This document shows positions 21,822 to 36,000 of a DNA stretch of 64,000 nucleotides, in pieces. Position 1 is the first letter of the stretch, and every line of letters starts with the position of its first letter. The position numbers were made by a program, and so were the translations under genes. This DNA is from Epiperipatus broadwayi (Eukaryota > Onychophora > Udeonychophora > Euonychophora > Peripatidae): positions 1 through 64,000 of the forward strand of contig JAQFVV010000970.1 in the NCBI GenBank assembly GCA_028023455.1, in the 5' to 3' direction. The notes under the pieces were generated by a model that made no database searches, was not told the DNA's origin, and saw only the letters and a list, made by a program, of their open reading frames with translations.

Positions 21822-24800
21822 GTAAGTACATTTTTTACTTATTAGAAAATATTATTTAGAAATTTAGACAATAACATAAATATTTTTTATTCAAAAAATT
21901 ATTTCAAGGTGACTGAAAAAAAAAATACAATTTTCAAAGATATAATGAATAAAATAGATTTTAAATTATATGTATTCTTTTAATCTTTAACAGCTACAAT
22001 AAATTTTGTTATATTAAGACTATTACAAGCCATATGTCATCTCCTAAGATATATATTTATTATATATATCATTTTAAATTTGATTTTTTTTTTTAAGAAG
22101 CATTAATTGTAATAAATATTAAATTATTTATATACATTTTTAAAAAAAAATATATATATATATATAGCCATAAAATCGCAAAAATAAAGAATAAAATTAT
22201 TTTTATTTAACTGGATTCATTTGACAGCTTTTTTATTATCAGTTAATTGATTTGATTTATAAATTTACTTTTTATAATTTTTTCCATTACTTCAAATAAA
22301 TTTTATAACATTTGTTTTACAAAGTAGAAGAAAAGACCAATGTTTTGATAAAGATGAAGAAAAAGTTACAGCTATTTATTTTTACAAATAGAAAGGGGTT
22401 TTTAAAATTTAAACTGCACAAGCTAAATTCAAACTAATTTGATTTTTATAAAATAGACCTATTTAGGAAAATACTGAGCTGACACCTGTTTAATTTTTAG
22501 AATTATATGAAATCAAGGCTTTAAAAATTTATAACGGAATCACATATTGGTTGTAGTCCTTATGATATTTGTTAATTATCTGTTATTAAATTTATATATA
22601 TTTTTAAAATAAATCTTTATAATTATAACAATATTGAAAAACTGTATTGTTAATAATGTTTAGATAATAGATAAAACCAATTCTGAAAGGAGAATAATTT
22701 ATATTTAACAACATTTTAAAAAAAATTGAAAACTCTACCAAAGATGAGTAAATATTATTATTTGATGATAATACCCTAATTGCTTAATTATTTCAGTCTT
22801 TCCTCAGATAAAAAACTTATAACATACATATGTATTTTATAAAGGTATATTACATAGAGCTAGCAATAAGCTAAATAACTAATTGGTAAACAGTTAACAG
22901 ACTCTCTCAGGACTTTAAAATATAGATAAAATAAAAAAATATGTATAATTATCAATATAAATAAATCTTTAATCGATTTCTGGATAGCAAAGGGCATGTA
23001 CTAAACTATATCCTACTATAATAATTAATTTTATATAACTTAAATTTTTTAGTGTATTAATAAATTTTAAGCAAATAACATTATCTTTATAATGTATTAC
23101 ATTTTCTTACCTAACTACAATTATAACTAAGAAATCAGAATACTTTAATTAATTACACTTTCTTTGCTTATTTTAATAATCTTAACTGTGCAGCTATGTT
23201 GATGATGATAATGATGATGGGGGTAGTGGCAGCAATGGAAATTAAAAAATTATACCATATAATAAAATATATTATTTGTATGTGACCATAGATTACCAAT
23301 CATATGATGATGCAAGAATGCAAAAACATGAGAATCAAAATGTAAATAATAAAACAATCTATCAACATTGGGACATTCTCTCAAATTTCATAAGATATAA
23401 ATAATATTTTAATCAGGTATACTCACTATTGCTAATGTATGTTAATGTTTCTCTTATATGTGAAAACAAATCAAAAATGCTCTTTAACAAAACAAAAGTG
23501 TGCCTTTATAATTATTATGCTAAAATATATTCATTAAACATATTTTATTTGATCTTTATATATTTTTATAATATAATACTTCTGTTTATATTCTAATGTG
23601 TTTATTCCACTCAGAACTTTGTATTATTTATTTCCTACTCTCTTAAGAAACCATATTCAGATCTCCTTTTAGACATCAATATTTTTATAAATAATTCTAT
23701 AAAATATATGTAGTGTAAACATAATGCCTTCATTAGCAATAATAACAGTCATCAGGAGTTTTTTCTACTGTATTATAAACACAATATAAAATCAATTCAA
23801 TGCCATGAGATTGGAAAATACTCAAAGATCAATAAAACATAAGTAATAAAGCTAATATTTCTAAAATATTAATTTAAATGAATATCTTTACTTTAACTAC
23901 AAACAAGCATACAAATAAATAATAAAATATTATTAAGTTTAACAATAAAGCTTTAAATGATAAAATACCTGTAATAATAATAAAAATCATAAATAGTAAA
24001 AAAATATTAATTGATCAATAAATTTCTTTCAAAGTCTATGGTTTTCCATGGAGCAATATTTTTAATTTATGTAGATTTAAGATGCAAAACAATTCCCTCG
24101 GTACTTCTATTTTGTAGAATTCTTGGGATGATGCAATTATTCCAAAGATCTTAAAAACATTAAAACAGATGTTCATAATAAATTGTTTATCCAAGTGAAT
24201 TAACTTTTCTTTGCATTAGATATATATGAAAAAGTTTATAGTGTTTCCTTGGGCATTTTGGTGACATTTAATTTTCAAAACATTCCTTAATTTTTATTAA
24301 ACTGTGCATTTCGGTATTTCTTTTTATGGTGATGTTTTAGATACTATCTGCTTAGACAATCTCAAAGGGCAATTTTTGCTCTCAGGCAAATACTTTGTAA
24401 AATTTTTTTAGCCTTACATTTTAAATTATTATTACTATTAGATATGGCTACATTTTTAAACATATAAATGCAAATTGATGCCAAAAAGGTAAAGGTGATC
24501 TAATTTATTCTATTTATAAGTTTCTGTTAATATCAGAATTTATGTCATTATTATTTAGATGAGCACATACACCTATTCTCTTGCAAGAATTTCCTTACAA
24601 AGAAGTTGCAATGCTTTTTGCAAATAAAATTTGAATTACAAAATAATATTTAACAAATATTTTAAATAAAATATTGTAAATTTTTAAAAATAATTTTATA
24701 TTACAGAAATCATAAATATCAATATAAATTATTTTTACTTTGTCAGTTCAATGATCTATCCTCATAAGAAACAATCTCTTATTTTAAAATTAAAATGATA

Positions 24801-27346
24801 AGTTTACACTAGAATTTAAAATAGTATTTTCTGAAATTTAAAATAGATAAAATAAATATATGTGCACACACATATATTTTAAAGTATTAAATTAAAGTTA
24901 TATCAACTATTCTAAATTGTTTTAGTATCAAACATAAACTGACATGAATATTGCTTTATTAATTTATTTTTTTTAATCATTCATTCACAAATATAATATT
25001 GTATGGTTTTACGATGTATTACTTCTTACTAACTTTTAATATAGTGTGTGTAGTTAAACAAAATCAATGTTATTTTGTTTTACCATGAATTCAGAATTTG
25101 ATACAAATTTTTCAAAAAGTTATACAGATGACATATTGGAAATTGTTTTATAGGGTATTCAAATTAAATAATATCATCATTGCATTAAACTAATAAAAAA
25201 TTTAAATTGTACTGATTTTTATATTTATAATGATGACCATTATATTACAATATATATAATATAGTAAGTCACAGTGTGAATATATTACATTAAATACAAT
25301 TGTTTCTAAATAACAAATACTATTATAGTAAATAATATGTACTTACACTTCAGTATTCAACAATATGATAACAAGAAAGTGCTTCCACTTTTTTATTGGT
25401 TCTCTTTATATATAAAGAAGATTGTCTTGAATACTTAAGACAGAGAGTGAGAATATCAATCATTTCAATTATTTATTAAACAGATTGTTTTTTTTTATTT
25501 AACAAAGTAAAGTAATTTCTTTTTATTTTAAACTTTGTAAAGAACATTTAAATTATCTATGTGTATAATACAATCATAATAAAAAGAGCATTACGTCTTT
25601 TTTTTCCAAAAATATGACACATGTAATTCAGCAACTCAAATTTTACAAAAAAGTAAAATAAAATGGAATTTGGCTGTCTCAAAATAATAATATTCTTACT
25701 TCAAGATGATAAAAATTTGTCTGTTCTAGAAAACAATTTAATGTAATAATATTTTTTAGCTTTTCTATCATTTCTTAATAAATATATATATATATATGGA
25801 AAAAATGCAAAAAGCATTACTTACAAGCAAGTAAATGGTTTTTTAAATTTATTTCTTATATATCTTACATTTTAAATTATTTACAACATCAAAACATTTT
25901 AGTATATGTTAGTACTAAAATAATAATAGTTCTTTTAAAATTTTGTTTTTTAAAATTTTTGATGTATTAATGAATTTTGATTTCTTTCAAAAACAATTAT
26001 TCCTAAGTTTCCTATTTTTGTTCTTGAGAAAGCTTAGAATAAAGAAACCTGAAATTCATATCTGAATAAATAATTACACCTGATTTGCATAGACAATTAT
26101 TTTTGTCAATTTTCAGTATTTACTGTGTTAACTCCAGAATATTTATTGGAGTAATATATAAAATGAATATAATCTAAAGCCCTTAAAAGAAATTATTAAA
26201 GAAAATCTATATTATATATTTTTTCAAAAGCTTTAAGAGCTTGGAGTAGCAAATATCAGTCTCAAGATTATTGAAGATTATCTTAGATTTGCAAATTACA
26301 ATCAAAAATTTGTCAAGTATATTTAACCACTTTGAAGAAAGATTTTCAATTTCTTTATTAGAAGAAAAAAAAATTATATTTAATAACCAAAATTGAAGAT
26401 GTGAATAATTGTATTTAAATAAATATCTAGAATCACGTAATCAAAATAAAACAAATAAATAGAATTAAAATGGCTTGTTGTGCATTTGGAAAGCTTGATA
26501 TATAATTTAAAAGAAAGTAAATTTAGTATTACATTTTTTAAAAAAAAACTTGATCAATGCATCTTAATTTGGATTCTAAATTTTAAAGTAAAACAAAGAT
26601 TGCAAATTAAAAGGAATTAAATTTAAAAAATATGTTGGGAAGAAAGATATGATGGGAAAAGGAGTGAATTTGAGCCCAGATTGACATTGTAAAAATCACC
26701 AGAGAATGTAACAGAAATTGATAGTATGGAATTGGATATTAAAATATAATAAGCATCTTTAATTAAAAAAAAAAAACATAATTTGGATTAGAATGGGTAA
26801 ATAAGGAAGTTTGACAGATTGTTACACAAAATATAATAGTAAGCAGACTGTTGACATATCCATTTTTAGTTGCTTTTTCAAAAAATATGCATTGTGCTTT
26901 TACATATATAGACCCATCTATTGTTCCACTAATATTTAATGCAGTAATGTAGTAAATTTATCATTGATTGGTAATATTTTTTATAATTTTTAATTTTTTC
27001 TGCATTTACAAATTGAATTGTAATTTATCATGTTTAATTTAATGCATGAATGTATTTGGTTCATTATTTTTAATATTGTAAAAAATTAAAAAATAGTAAA
27101 TGATTTTGAAACAATAATATTTTAAAGTTTTTACAGTATTTGTTTATGAAGATATATTGCATATTATTTTGACATTGATGTGTTTTTTTATTTGAATGGT
27201 ATATTACATATTCTGTACATGCATTATACATATTCAAACTCTCAAATTAATCTTTTTTTAAAAAATCAGAAACCAAAATATCATTTTTAGAATTTATATA
27301 TATTTATAAATTATTTTTAATAGAATTTTGTTGTTTTGTTTTTTAG
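21822..27346. other. EXOC5 intron 5, nothing recognised
   Basis: 5.5 kb of A+T-rich sequence with TA runs (22150-22167, 25781-25798) and a short GATGAT stretch near 23203. No transposon protein or structured RNA was recognised. Confidence 0.5.
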
Positions 27347-27442
27347 TGTAGAAACTAAATATTTAAAAGAAAAATGTAATACAATTCTAATGCGTTATTA
27401 TGATTCCAAAAATCATCAGAAGAAGCAGATTCAATCTGGAGG
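27347..27442 (+). CDS. EXOC5: EXOC5 exon F
   Basis: Ninety-six nt. After the split D codon it encodes VETKYLKEKCNTILMRYYDS and then KNHQKKQIQSG, with two bases (GG) left over. RYYDSKNHQKK is a near-invariant Sec10 motif. The acceptor is TTTTTTAG and the donor GTAAAA. A 5.5-kb intron precedes it and a 16.7-kb intron follows. Confidence 0.94.
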
Positions 27443-28451
27443 GTAAAAAAATATTATTTTAATTATTGTTATTAAATTAATTGAAAGTGTTTTAGATTTA
27501 TAATTTTACTTGTTTTAAAATTTGTAGTATATTAGAATGCTTCAATGAATTTAATTTTGTCCTTGCAAAAATATGCTTTGATTTATCTTTTTTTTTTTAA
27601 TAATGAAAGAAATCGCTAGTATTTTATTACAATTATAAACTGTTATACATTATTACTGACTATCACCAGTAGTTTCATAAATGAAGCAACTATGGTAAGC
27701 TTTTAGTTTCAAATCCAAATAAAATTTAAAAAAATTAAAAACAATGAAAAAAGAAAGCCTTAAATCATTGAAATTAACTAATATTATTTATTTTTTATGA
27801 AGAACCATAAAAAGTACTAGCTTGAATGGTCCACAAAATAGTTATGGTAAAGCTATATTTAATGCATTTCATGGTGTTGAAGCTTCCTATCCTGATCTTT
27901 GACTAGAAAAATGAATAAATCTGTTTTATGAAAAGTAGATTTAAAAAACTTCATTTTGTGTTATTCAATTCTGTTGCAAATTTATTGCAAAAGTTGATTA
28001 AAAAATGATAATTCTGATTACGGAATTTGCTATCAAAAATACTTTTCAATGTAAAATTATATAATTAAATCATGAAAACTAATTTATTAGCAAAAAAAAA
28101 AAAAACGAAATACAATTTCATGTCATTACTCTCAATATTATTATTGAAATTTTCAAGGTTTAATTAATTTTGGAAAAATATTTTTACTACAAATATATTA
28201 CTTTTTTTTATTTTATTATTGTTCCAAAAATCACAGCATCATCTATAAAAAGAGTTATTTTACATTCTTAATATTAATATTTACATCTTAAAGATCAAAC
28301 AGAATTATTTAAAATTTTCTTTTTATCAATAAATCATTGTATAGTAAGAAAGCTCCTGTTAATACCTTATAAAACCTGTTCAGAATGAACTCTTATGAAA
28401 AAATTATAGAATGCAGAAGAAATCATTTCTTTTTTTAGATGAATTAGTAAA
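27443..28451. other. EXOC5 intron 6, first kilobase, nothing recognised
   Basis: A+T-rich, with no motif seen before the left LTR of the gypsy element. Confidence 0.45.
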
Positions 28452-29381
28452 TGTTGTGTTTGATCACGATTATATATATAAACTCAAATGATTATATCAT
28501 ATGTTTTAATAATAATTTTATTAGTAATATATAAATACAAACATACACTCAATTTCTAATATATTTACAACTTTTACAGATTTAAGTAATGATGACTATA
28601 CTTTGCCTGCTACTGTTTAGCCAGGTACAGCTACTAGTTCTAATGTAAACTGTTGAAGAAGGGACTGTATGTGCCCTTAAAGATTTCTCTACCCAATTCC
28701 AGCTATATTTGACAACCTGCCTCGTGAGTAGGTATGGCGACTTTATACCTTGCCTCGAATTAGCTTTGGTTCTGGCAGCTTTCAGTCCTAAATATAGATT
28801 TGCCTTGCTGTGTTAATTGTTAGCTTAAATAACTATAATCTGGAGAATTAGGGGCTGTATGTGCCCTTAAAGATTTCTCTACCCAATTCCAGCTATATTT
28901 GACAATCTGCCTCGTGAGTAGGTATGGCGACTTTATATCTTGCCTCGAATTGGCTTTGGTTTTGGCAGCTTCCAGTCCTAAATGTAGATTTGCCTTGCTG
29001 TTAACTTAAATAACTATAATCTGGAGAATGACCACTGCTGTTCAGGTTAGCAGAAGTTTCCTCTGACTGTATATGAAAAACTAGACTAATATTATTCAAG
29101 GTCTAACAGTTGTTCTCTGGAGAACTCATACTTTCTTTCAGGTTTGACTGTCATTCTCTGCCTTTCCTTCATAATGGCTGACTATGTATTGCCAGATTTC
29201 CAACCTTAGCAGAAACCTTCAGATTCAATTAACTTCATTGCCTATTAACCTGTTCTTGTCATTGTCTTTTGCATTATCTTTATATATACACATTGCTTAG
29301 TGGCAATGAATGCTCAATCTGATTGCGATAAGAAAGGAAGCTGGACTAGTCCATTATCTGAAGGCAAGGTGAGATATGACA
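28452..29381 (-). repeat. Gypsy-1 3' LTR (930 bp) with internal duplication
   Basis: Aligns with pieces of 31795-36226. It contains a 190-bp head-to-tail duplication (28661-28850 and 28851-29030, each starting ggg.ctgtatgtgccctt) that the 5' LTR lacks, so it arose after insertion or during replication. Confidence 0.85.
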
Positions 29382-29393
29382 TTCCCTCCCCTT
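29382..29393 (-). other. Polypurine tract of gypsy-1
   Basis: On the minus strand aaggggagggaa directly precedes the 3' LTR start tgtcatatc, the position and composition expected for the plus-strand primer site. Confidence 0.8.
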
Positions 29394-29469
29394 GGCTAAA
29401 ATTAGCCCTGGAGAACATAGTCATGCGGGTATGTTGAAAGAAGTTTTCTTCATTTTGTTGCTTATTCTA

Positions 29470-30247
29470 TTGCCATGATTTTTTTTTTTTTGAGTAGGAT
29501 GAATGCCACCTACATCTATCCTAAATCCCAGAAGTTCAATTCTTTAACTTTAAATATGCATTTGTTCAAATTTATTTTAATGCCTGAGGCTTTGAACTTT
29601 TCTAGAAGTTTCTTAGTGGAATTCCAGAGTTGTTCTGGAGTTCATGTCACTAATAAAAAATCATCAAAATAAGGTAGTGTGCCTAGTATTCTAGCAGCCA
29701 GTTGGTCCATGACTCTCTGGAATATTGCTGGGGTGACTGATATACCATCAATTTATTTTGAATAAGCCTTATGCGGATTATTGACAATGTTCTTGCAGCC
29801 TATTATCAACTTGTAGCTGCAAGTATGCATGTTTCAAATCAATTTTCATGAAAAACCTACCACCTGACAGAGTGGATAGGATCTTCTTAATGGTGGTGGA
29901 TAGTTATCAGGTGCAAGTGCTTTGCTAATTGTGCATCGATAAATCCCACAAATCCATACATCGCCATTTTCTTTGATGACTGGGGCAATTGGGGTGGCCC
30001 ATTCTGAGCAGGATAAGGGCTCAATAAACTCTATTGCCTGCCACCTTACAAACTCAGTATCTATTTTAGCTCTCAAGGCCAGTAGCAGTGGTCTACAACA
30101 ACAACTGATTGGTTTTACTTCTTTATTCAGTGATAAATGAATTGTGTGCCCTAAGTACAGACCCGGAGTTTTATCAAATACTTCAGGGTAATCATTTTTT
30201 AATTTACGTATAGTTGTGAGCTGGTTCACTTCTGTCAATGCAAACAC
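29470..30247 (-). pseudogene. Gypsy-1 reverse transcriptase, N-terminal half
   Basis: Opens with RKLKNDYPEVFDKTPGLYLG and HTIHLSLNKEVKPIS, the pre-RT segment, then SEWATPIAPVIKENGDVWIC, the fingers motif, and ALAPDNYPPP. After a frame break the reading continues through KIDLKHAYLQL near 29840 to LPYFDDFLLVT near 29655, a variant of the YxDD active-site loop. The thumb, RNase H and integrase are missing before the polypurine tract. Stops and shifts show it is inactive. Confidence 0.85.
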
Positions 30248-30394
30248 TAAGTGACTGAATGAGTTATGACCTAATAAATTGCTATAGTCTTATTAGGCAT
30301 TGTAATTTTTACTCATCTGTTCCAAGAGTGTTATTTGGATGAACAGGTAACCTGTTATTGATTTCCAGCTAAGATGCAGCTGTAATTTATTACT

Positions 30395-30465
30395 CTTATT
30401 AATGATAGACCAGATCTTGTTTGACACTATGGATACTGCAGACCCTGTGTCCAATTTCACTGTGA
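30395..30465 (-). pseudogene. Gypsy-1 aspartic protease fragment
   Basis: The minus strand reads VKLDTGSAVSIVS, with the D-T-G catalytic triad at about 30437-30451. Such proteases cut the element's Gag-Pol product. It lies between the zinc knuckle and RT, as expected for the family. Confidence 0.75.
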
Positions 30466-30479
30466 CTAGCATATGTTAT

Positions 30480-31311
30480 TTCTACATTGTTTATATGAGC
30501 AATTTGGGGGAGGGGTGTGACTTTAAATTGCCTTTTTTGCTTTTTGGAATGAATTCATTTATCTTATCGATAGCTACTTGTTGTTTCATTTTAAAACAAG
30601 AAGTTCTTGTGTGACCAACATGATTGCAATTTGTACACGCAGTATAGCAGTGTGAACATTCTATGTGTGCATGTATCAGTTCATTTTATCTGTAACAATA
30701 TTTTTTACTCATTGTTGATTTATTCGAGCTGTCAGTTGGGTGCTTGACCAACCCAATGTTCCGCTCAACACTTTGAATGTTATAATTAATTTTTTTCAAT
30801 GGCTTTGCTTGCCTAACTGTTGATTCTGCTAATTCTTCTTGGGACAAAGTGATTCAAACTTTATGTGAGGATCCATTAGTAGTTTGATTCTAAGATTATG
30901 ATTGTTTATTCTGCAGATAAAACGATCTCAAAGATCTTCATTAAGAAAGTTTTTAAAATCGCATTTTAATGCTAATGAACGAATTCTAAAAGCAAAATCT
31001 GTAGCTTTTTACCGTTGTCCTTAGATGCAAAGATTGAAATAATATCTCTGCAATATGGTTTAGGAGTAAAAAAAGCTGGTTAGTAGAGATAATGCCTTGT
31101 CAAAATCTAGATCAGGCAGTATCACTAATATTGTTTGTGATTTAAGGATCTCATAAGTCTGGGATCTGATTATTAATATAAGCATGGTTAATTTCAACTC
31201 AGGCCTTTTGATTTGATTAGCTTGTAAATAAAAGATTATTTCATCCTTATAGCTTGGCCAATTCTCTGGGTAGGCCTGATCGAATTCTTCAATTGAGTTA
31301 ATATTAGCCAT
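30480..31311 (-). pseudogene. Gypsy-1 gag with zinc knuckle
   Basis: The open part at 31060-31311 starts MANINSIEEFDQAYPENWPS, a typical capsid beginning of this group, and ends in SLLTSFF. After frame breaks a complete CX2CX4HX4C knuckle (CTNCNHVGHTRTSC) is readable at about 30606-30647. The knuckle binds element RNA during packaging in intact relatives. Confidence 0.8.
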
Positions 31312-31320
31312 TGCACTCTG

Positions 31321-31631
31321 TTATTTTTGTTCTCTTTAAATCATAACAGAGAAAAAAATTCTTTTAATTTATGAGAGTCACCATTCAGAATAATCTTTGT
31401 GTAACTGTCTATTTCCAATAAAGACTAAATCTATCAATCCATGGGGGGGGGGTCTGTTTTTTTATCGAAGAGTAACCACTTATTTTTGTTCTCTTTAAAT
31501 CATAACAGAGAAAAAAATTATTTTAATTTATGAGAGTCACCATTCAGAATAATCTTTGTGTAACTGTCTATTTCCAATAAAGACTAAATCTATCAATCCA
31601 TGGGGGGGGGGGGGGTCAAAGAGTAACCACT
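31321..31631 (-). repeat. 159-bp tandem duplication in gypsy-1 leader, with poly-G tracts
   Basis: Copies start at 31321 and 31480 with ttatttttgttctctttaaa. Each ends in a G run after ccatg (10 G near 31443-31452; about 13 G near 31602-31615) and then agtaaccact. The unequal G runs suggest slippage. Confidence 0.85.
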
Positions 31632-31779
31632 CTCAATTAATTTTTACAAAATTTTATGGACATGTCAATAATGTTTACAATCAATTTTTTCCAAATAATG
31701 ACAAAATCTAATCACCTGCAGGGAATAGATTTTGTTGTTTAATCTTTTTTTCCAGCCATGGGGAAATTTTTATTTTGTT

Positions 31780-31790
31780 AAACTGCACCA
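31780..31790 (-). other. Primer-binding-site-like sequence of gypsy-1
   Basis: The minus strand reads tggtgcagtt four bases inside the 5' LTR edge at 31795. The TGG start fits pairing with a tRNA CCA end; I did not assign the tRNA. Confidence 0.55.
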
Positions 31791-31862
31791 AATCTGTTGT
31801 GTTTAGTCACAATTATACATAGAAACACAAACGAGTATATATATGTTTTAATAATATATTTA

Positions 31863-32454
31863 TATATATTGCTTATAACATTTCTTTCTTATACACTTTA
31901 ATGCAACAAATTTTCTTAAAAACTTCTTTATTCTCCTTACAGTTTCTACTGTCCATCAGTCTTCATCAGAGCTACAAGATTTGAATAATACAAATACACA
32001 ATCATCATTTCACATATATATACAAAAAATATATAACCATCATTTTACACACATATAAAATACATACATATATATTAAAATATACACATATATTCCCTTC
32101 ATACATATACATATAAAATACATACATATATATTAAAATATACACATATATTCCCTTCATACATATACATATAAATCTACATCACCGCTATATATATATA
32201 TAATCCATACCTACATCTATGAATAAAGAAGTTTTTAAAAAAAATTTGTTGCATTAAAGTGTATAAGAAAGAAGTGTTATAAGCAATATATATGATTATA
32301 GGAAGATATGCAAAGAAAGTGAAAGAGAAGAATAAGAGAATATACTTCTAATAATATATTTATTGGTTATAAGCAATATATATGATTATAGGAAGATATG
32401 CAAAGAAAGTGAAAGAGAAGAATAAGAGAATATACTTCTAATAATATATTTATT
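31863..32454. mobile_element. Foldback element nested in the gypsy-1 LTR
   Basis: Inverted arms 31868-31942 and 32218-32287 (attgcttataacatttctttc and its complement) surround about 270 bp rich in acacatata repeats. LTR words taataatatatttat occur on both sides (31847-31862 and 32350-32364), as if duplicated on insertion. On the right a 90-bp segment is repeated head to tail (phase 32281/32371). The minus strand of the centre reads ctgatgaagactgatgg..agaaactgt, a hammerhead-like string without a convincing stem I. Confidence 0.7.
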
Positions 32455-33047
32455 GGTGATATATGTAGATACAAATATACACTCAATTTTTAATACATTT
32501 ACAATAATTACAGATTTGAATAATGATGGCTATACTCTGTCTGTTACTGTCTAGTAGAATACAACTATTAGTTCTAATGTAAACTGTTGAAGAAGGACCT
32601 ATAAGTGCCCTTAAAGATTTTATCTATTTATTTCCCACTGTACTTGATAGCTTGCCTCATGAATTGGTACAGTGACTCTTCAGACTCTTTACAGCTTGCC
32701 TCAAGTTGGCATTGGTTCTAGAAGCTTCCAGTCCTAATCATGGATTTGCCTCGCATTAACTGTTAGCTTATATAACTATAGTCCGGAGAACAATCACTGC
32801 TGTTTAGGTTAGCAGGAGTTTCCTTCGACTGTTTATGGAGAATTAGGCTACTGTTATTCAGGTTTAACAATTGTTCTCTAGAGAACACATACCATCTTTC
32901 AGGTTTAACATTCGTTCTCTGCCTTACCTTCAAAAAGTCAACTATTTATTGCCAGATCCCCAACTTTTATGGAAACATTTAGATTCAGTGAGCATCATTG
33001 CTTGATGGTCTGTTCTGGCCATTAGCTGTGTGTTATCTTTATATATA

Positions 33048-36000
33048 TTGAAGCAGAATCTGAGATTCAGATTGCGCTTCACAGCCCACTTCCAATCTTC
33101 CGCTACCAACCTAAATTCAAACTCTATTCTTGCATACATATTCCACTCACTAACACATTTATTTGTATCCTTTTGTTTGAGTATTATTAACTAACATATT
33201 TATGAACGAAGATATTGGCATAAATATCTGAATTTAAACATGCAAAATAAAATTAATAAATGTAGCATCTGAAAATTCGTATACGCAATAGGGAATGGGG
33301 GATTAATTATCACGGACTTATAATATCAAAATATATTATAATTTCTGTATTTATTTATTTTATAAAAGTTATAGTAATTGTTTGTTAATTGCAGCTCAGA
33401 TATCTATAGATATTGTAGAGACAAAAGTCTGAGCCAATATTTAGTGGAAAAGTTCGTGATATGTAATTTTATAAAATTGTGTTTTTAAATTATTTTTGCC
33501 ATTAAACCCCTTTTCTTTTAAACCATATGGAAGATGCGATTGTAATTAGTCAAATAATTAAAGGTGAGAAGCGTAATCTTGTATAATATTCTAACATAAC
33601 TTTAATTAAAAGTTTCTCTAAAATCAAAAGTAGAAACTAAACTTAATTGATTTACTTTTGTTACAAACATTTTCTTTTATCAAAATTAATTAAAGTTTGA
33701 ATACTTATCTAACAATGGCATCTTCCATCACAATAGGTAAAAGCTTGTATACGATTCTTTTGGAAATTAGATTGCAATGACCAATCAGAAAGGGATTCCA
33801 AAAATACGAGGCTGGAATTAATTACGAATTAATTTAGAGAGTAACTAGGACAGTCAGGAGAGCAGTCCCAAGAAATTTGCGTTCGTTAATTTCAAGTGTA
33901 CTGAGTAAATCTAAATCGCTTCTCGCCATTCGAGATGGCTTCCCTGCAATCGTGCCCATGGATCCCGATCTCATAGACTATACTGATATGCCTGTTCGTT
34001 AAATCATAAATTACTACCGCCTGAATAACTATGTTTGATAAACTAGATCTAGTCTCCGCGGGAATTGAAATCATCAAAAGAACGCCATGTTTTACAGAGG
34101 TAATCATTTCAAATGCTGCTAGACTCTTAAAGTTACCGTGAATAATTTTAACTTTCACCTATCTATTTCTTTAAACTTTTGTAAATCTTTCATTTGTAAA
34201 TTTAATATTAGTTATGTTAATTTGTAAAGTTCTTCCTTTTTGTTAATTGTACCTGGTTTTCTCTCTATATAACTAGCTGTAATCTCTCCTACATTAAACC
34301 TCCTGAATAATTATTAGTTCTTAATGTCACGTCTATGCGGCAATATTTTATTCTCATTATTATGTTTTATACTTTCAGATACTAAATTATATGTCGATAA
34401 TTTTCCCCCAGAATGCAAATGCTTGCTATCTCTTTTAATAAAGAAACCTCCTTACTTTTCAGAGGGTAATTAACCTAGTAGTTTTGAAAACAAATTTGTT
34501 ATTCTAGTATAGGGGTGCCTGCCAGTCTGGGAAATAAAATCAGAATTTGATAATTATTATACAGTGTTATTTTCTAAAACTAAGTAAAAATCTATTTTCT
34601 TAGAAATGTGTTTATTTGGTTAATTAAATAATACGCTAACTTCTAAAATCTGCAATAGTTTTATGAGTAAAATTAATATTACTTTATTGAATCAATAGCC
34701 ACCACCCTTATATATCTGTAATAATATGAAAAGTATTTATTTATTAAAGCATTCAAAACCAAGTTTATCTTTATACGTTGTGGAAAGGTTACGTGTAGTT
34801 TAAAATAATACATAAGGGGTCGTTTAGTTCTATGAGCTATATTATATTAGCTAACTGTAATCTTCCACATCCAAGTAATCAAATCTCGTCGGTTTTATTA
34901 ATAAAGTAGGTGTATTATTTATTCTTAGCTAAATATCTACTATTTATATTAATGCAAGCGTTACGTGTATACGGCCTTTCGTGTTATATATCTTTGTGCT
35001 TCATTCATTTTTACTTCAATCCCAAGGACAAGGTTTGGCAACCTCTTTGGTTTCTTCAGGGAGATATTATTGCATAGGGTTCGCTCTGGCAAAAGTCCAG
35101 CCTATGGCAATTCAATAAGCGCCTCTAGTTGTTTATGACCCGCCTGCCGACGTTTGCGAGAGTCGCATTTTTAACGGTGAATTGAAGCTCTTCTTAGATC
35201 TTAAATAGTGTTCCATTGCCATCATACACTACCGCTCTCCCATATTTCGTTTTTGTTAAAAGCCTATTAATTCTCCTAAACCGTACTGTTATGATTATAC
35301 TAAATGGATTACCTTTTTTTATATATATTTCATTGCACTTTCAGATACGACACTTCTGCCATTATTATTATTCCCCAAATTAGCTTCCCCACCGTTCTTA
35401 TATAGCAAAATGCAAATATTAATTAAATAAAATTACCCTTATCATCCAACTGAATAAACTACGTATTGGTATGAATGCTGTTGTGCTTATTACTGGTGGA
35501 TTCAAATAACCGGGTACCGTAGTCTAGCGCTATTATTAAAAATCTTATGTATCCCAGTCAATCGATAAATTATTGACATATAAATAGCCGCACTAGAATA
35601 AAGCCATGAATGATTTGTTATTGATGATTAAATATGTTCATTGTATAGTATTGTAAGGGAGGTTAATGTTGTCCAAGGAGATAAAGACCCATTTTATTTA
35701 CATTGTAACACCAATAACGTTTGCAATCATATCTATTCCAAGTTGATTTAATAAATGTTATATCTTTCTAAATATCTAAGTCATTGTTTCATTCATTGAA
35801 TAGAAATAATTTTGATGTAATATAACAAGGTTTCACTTACTAGATGATTGAAAATCGCTAATTATAATATCCTAGACATGAACCAAGTTCGAATAAGAGT
35901 CTTTTTGTGTCACGACTTTGTGATGCCGGCGGGGTAGGAATAAATTAGATCAGTATCATTGGAATTGTTGCTCATAAGTGGGTAGATCTGGAAAATAGGC

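Noticed and set aside
33892-34158. 88-codon frame as a host exon
   Set aside because: Not recognisable as any family and it lies in an insertion within an LTR; reported only as a part of that insertion.
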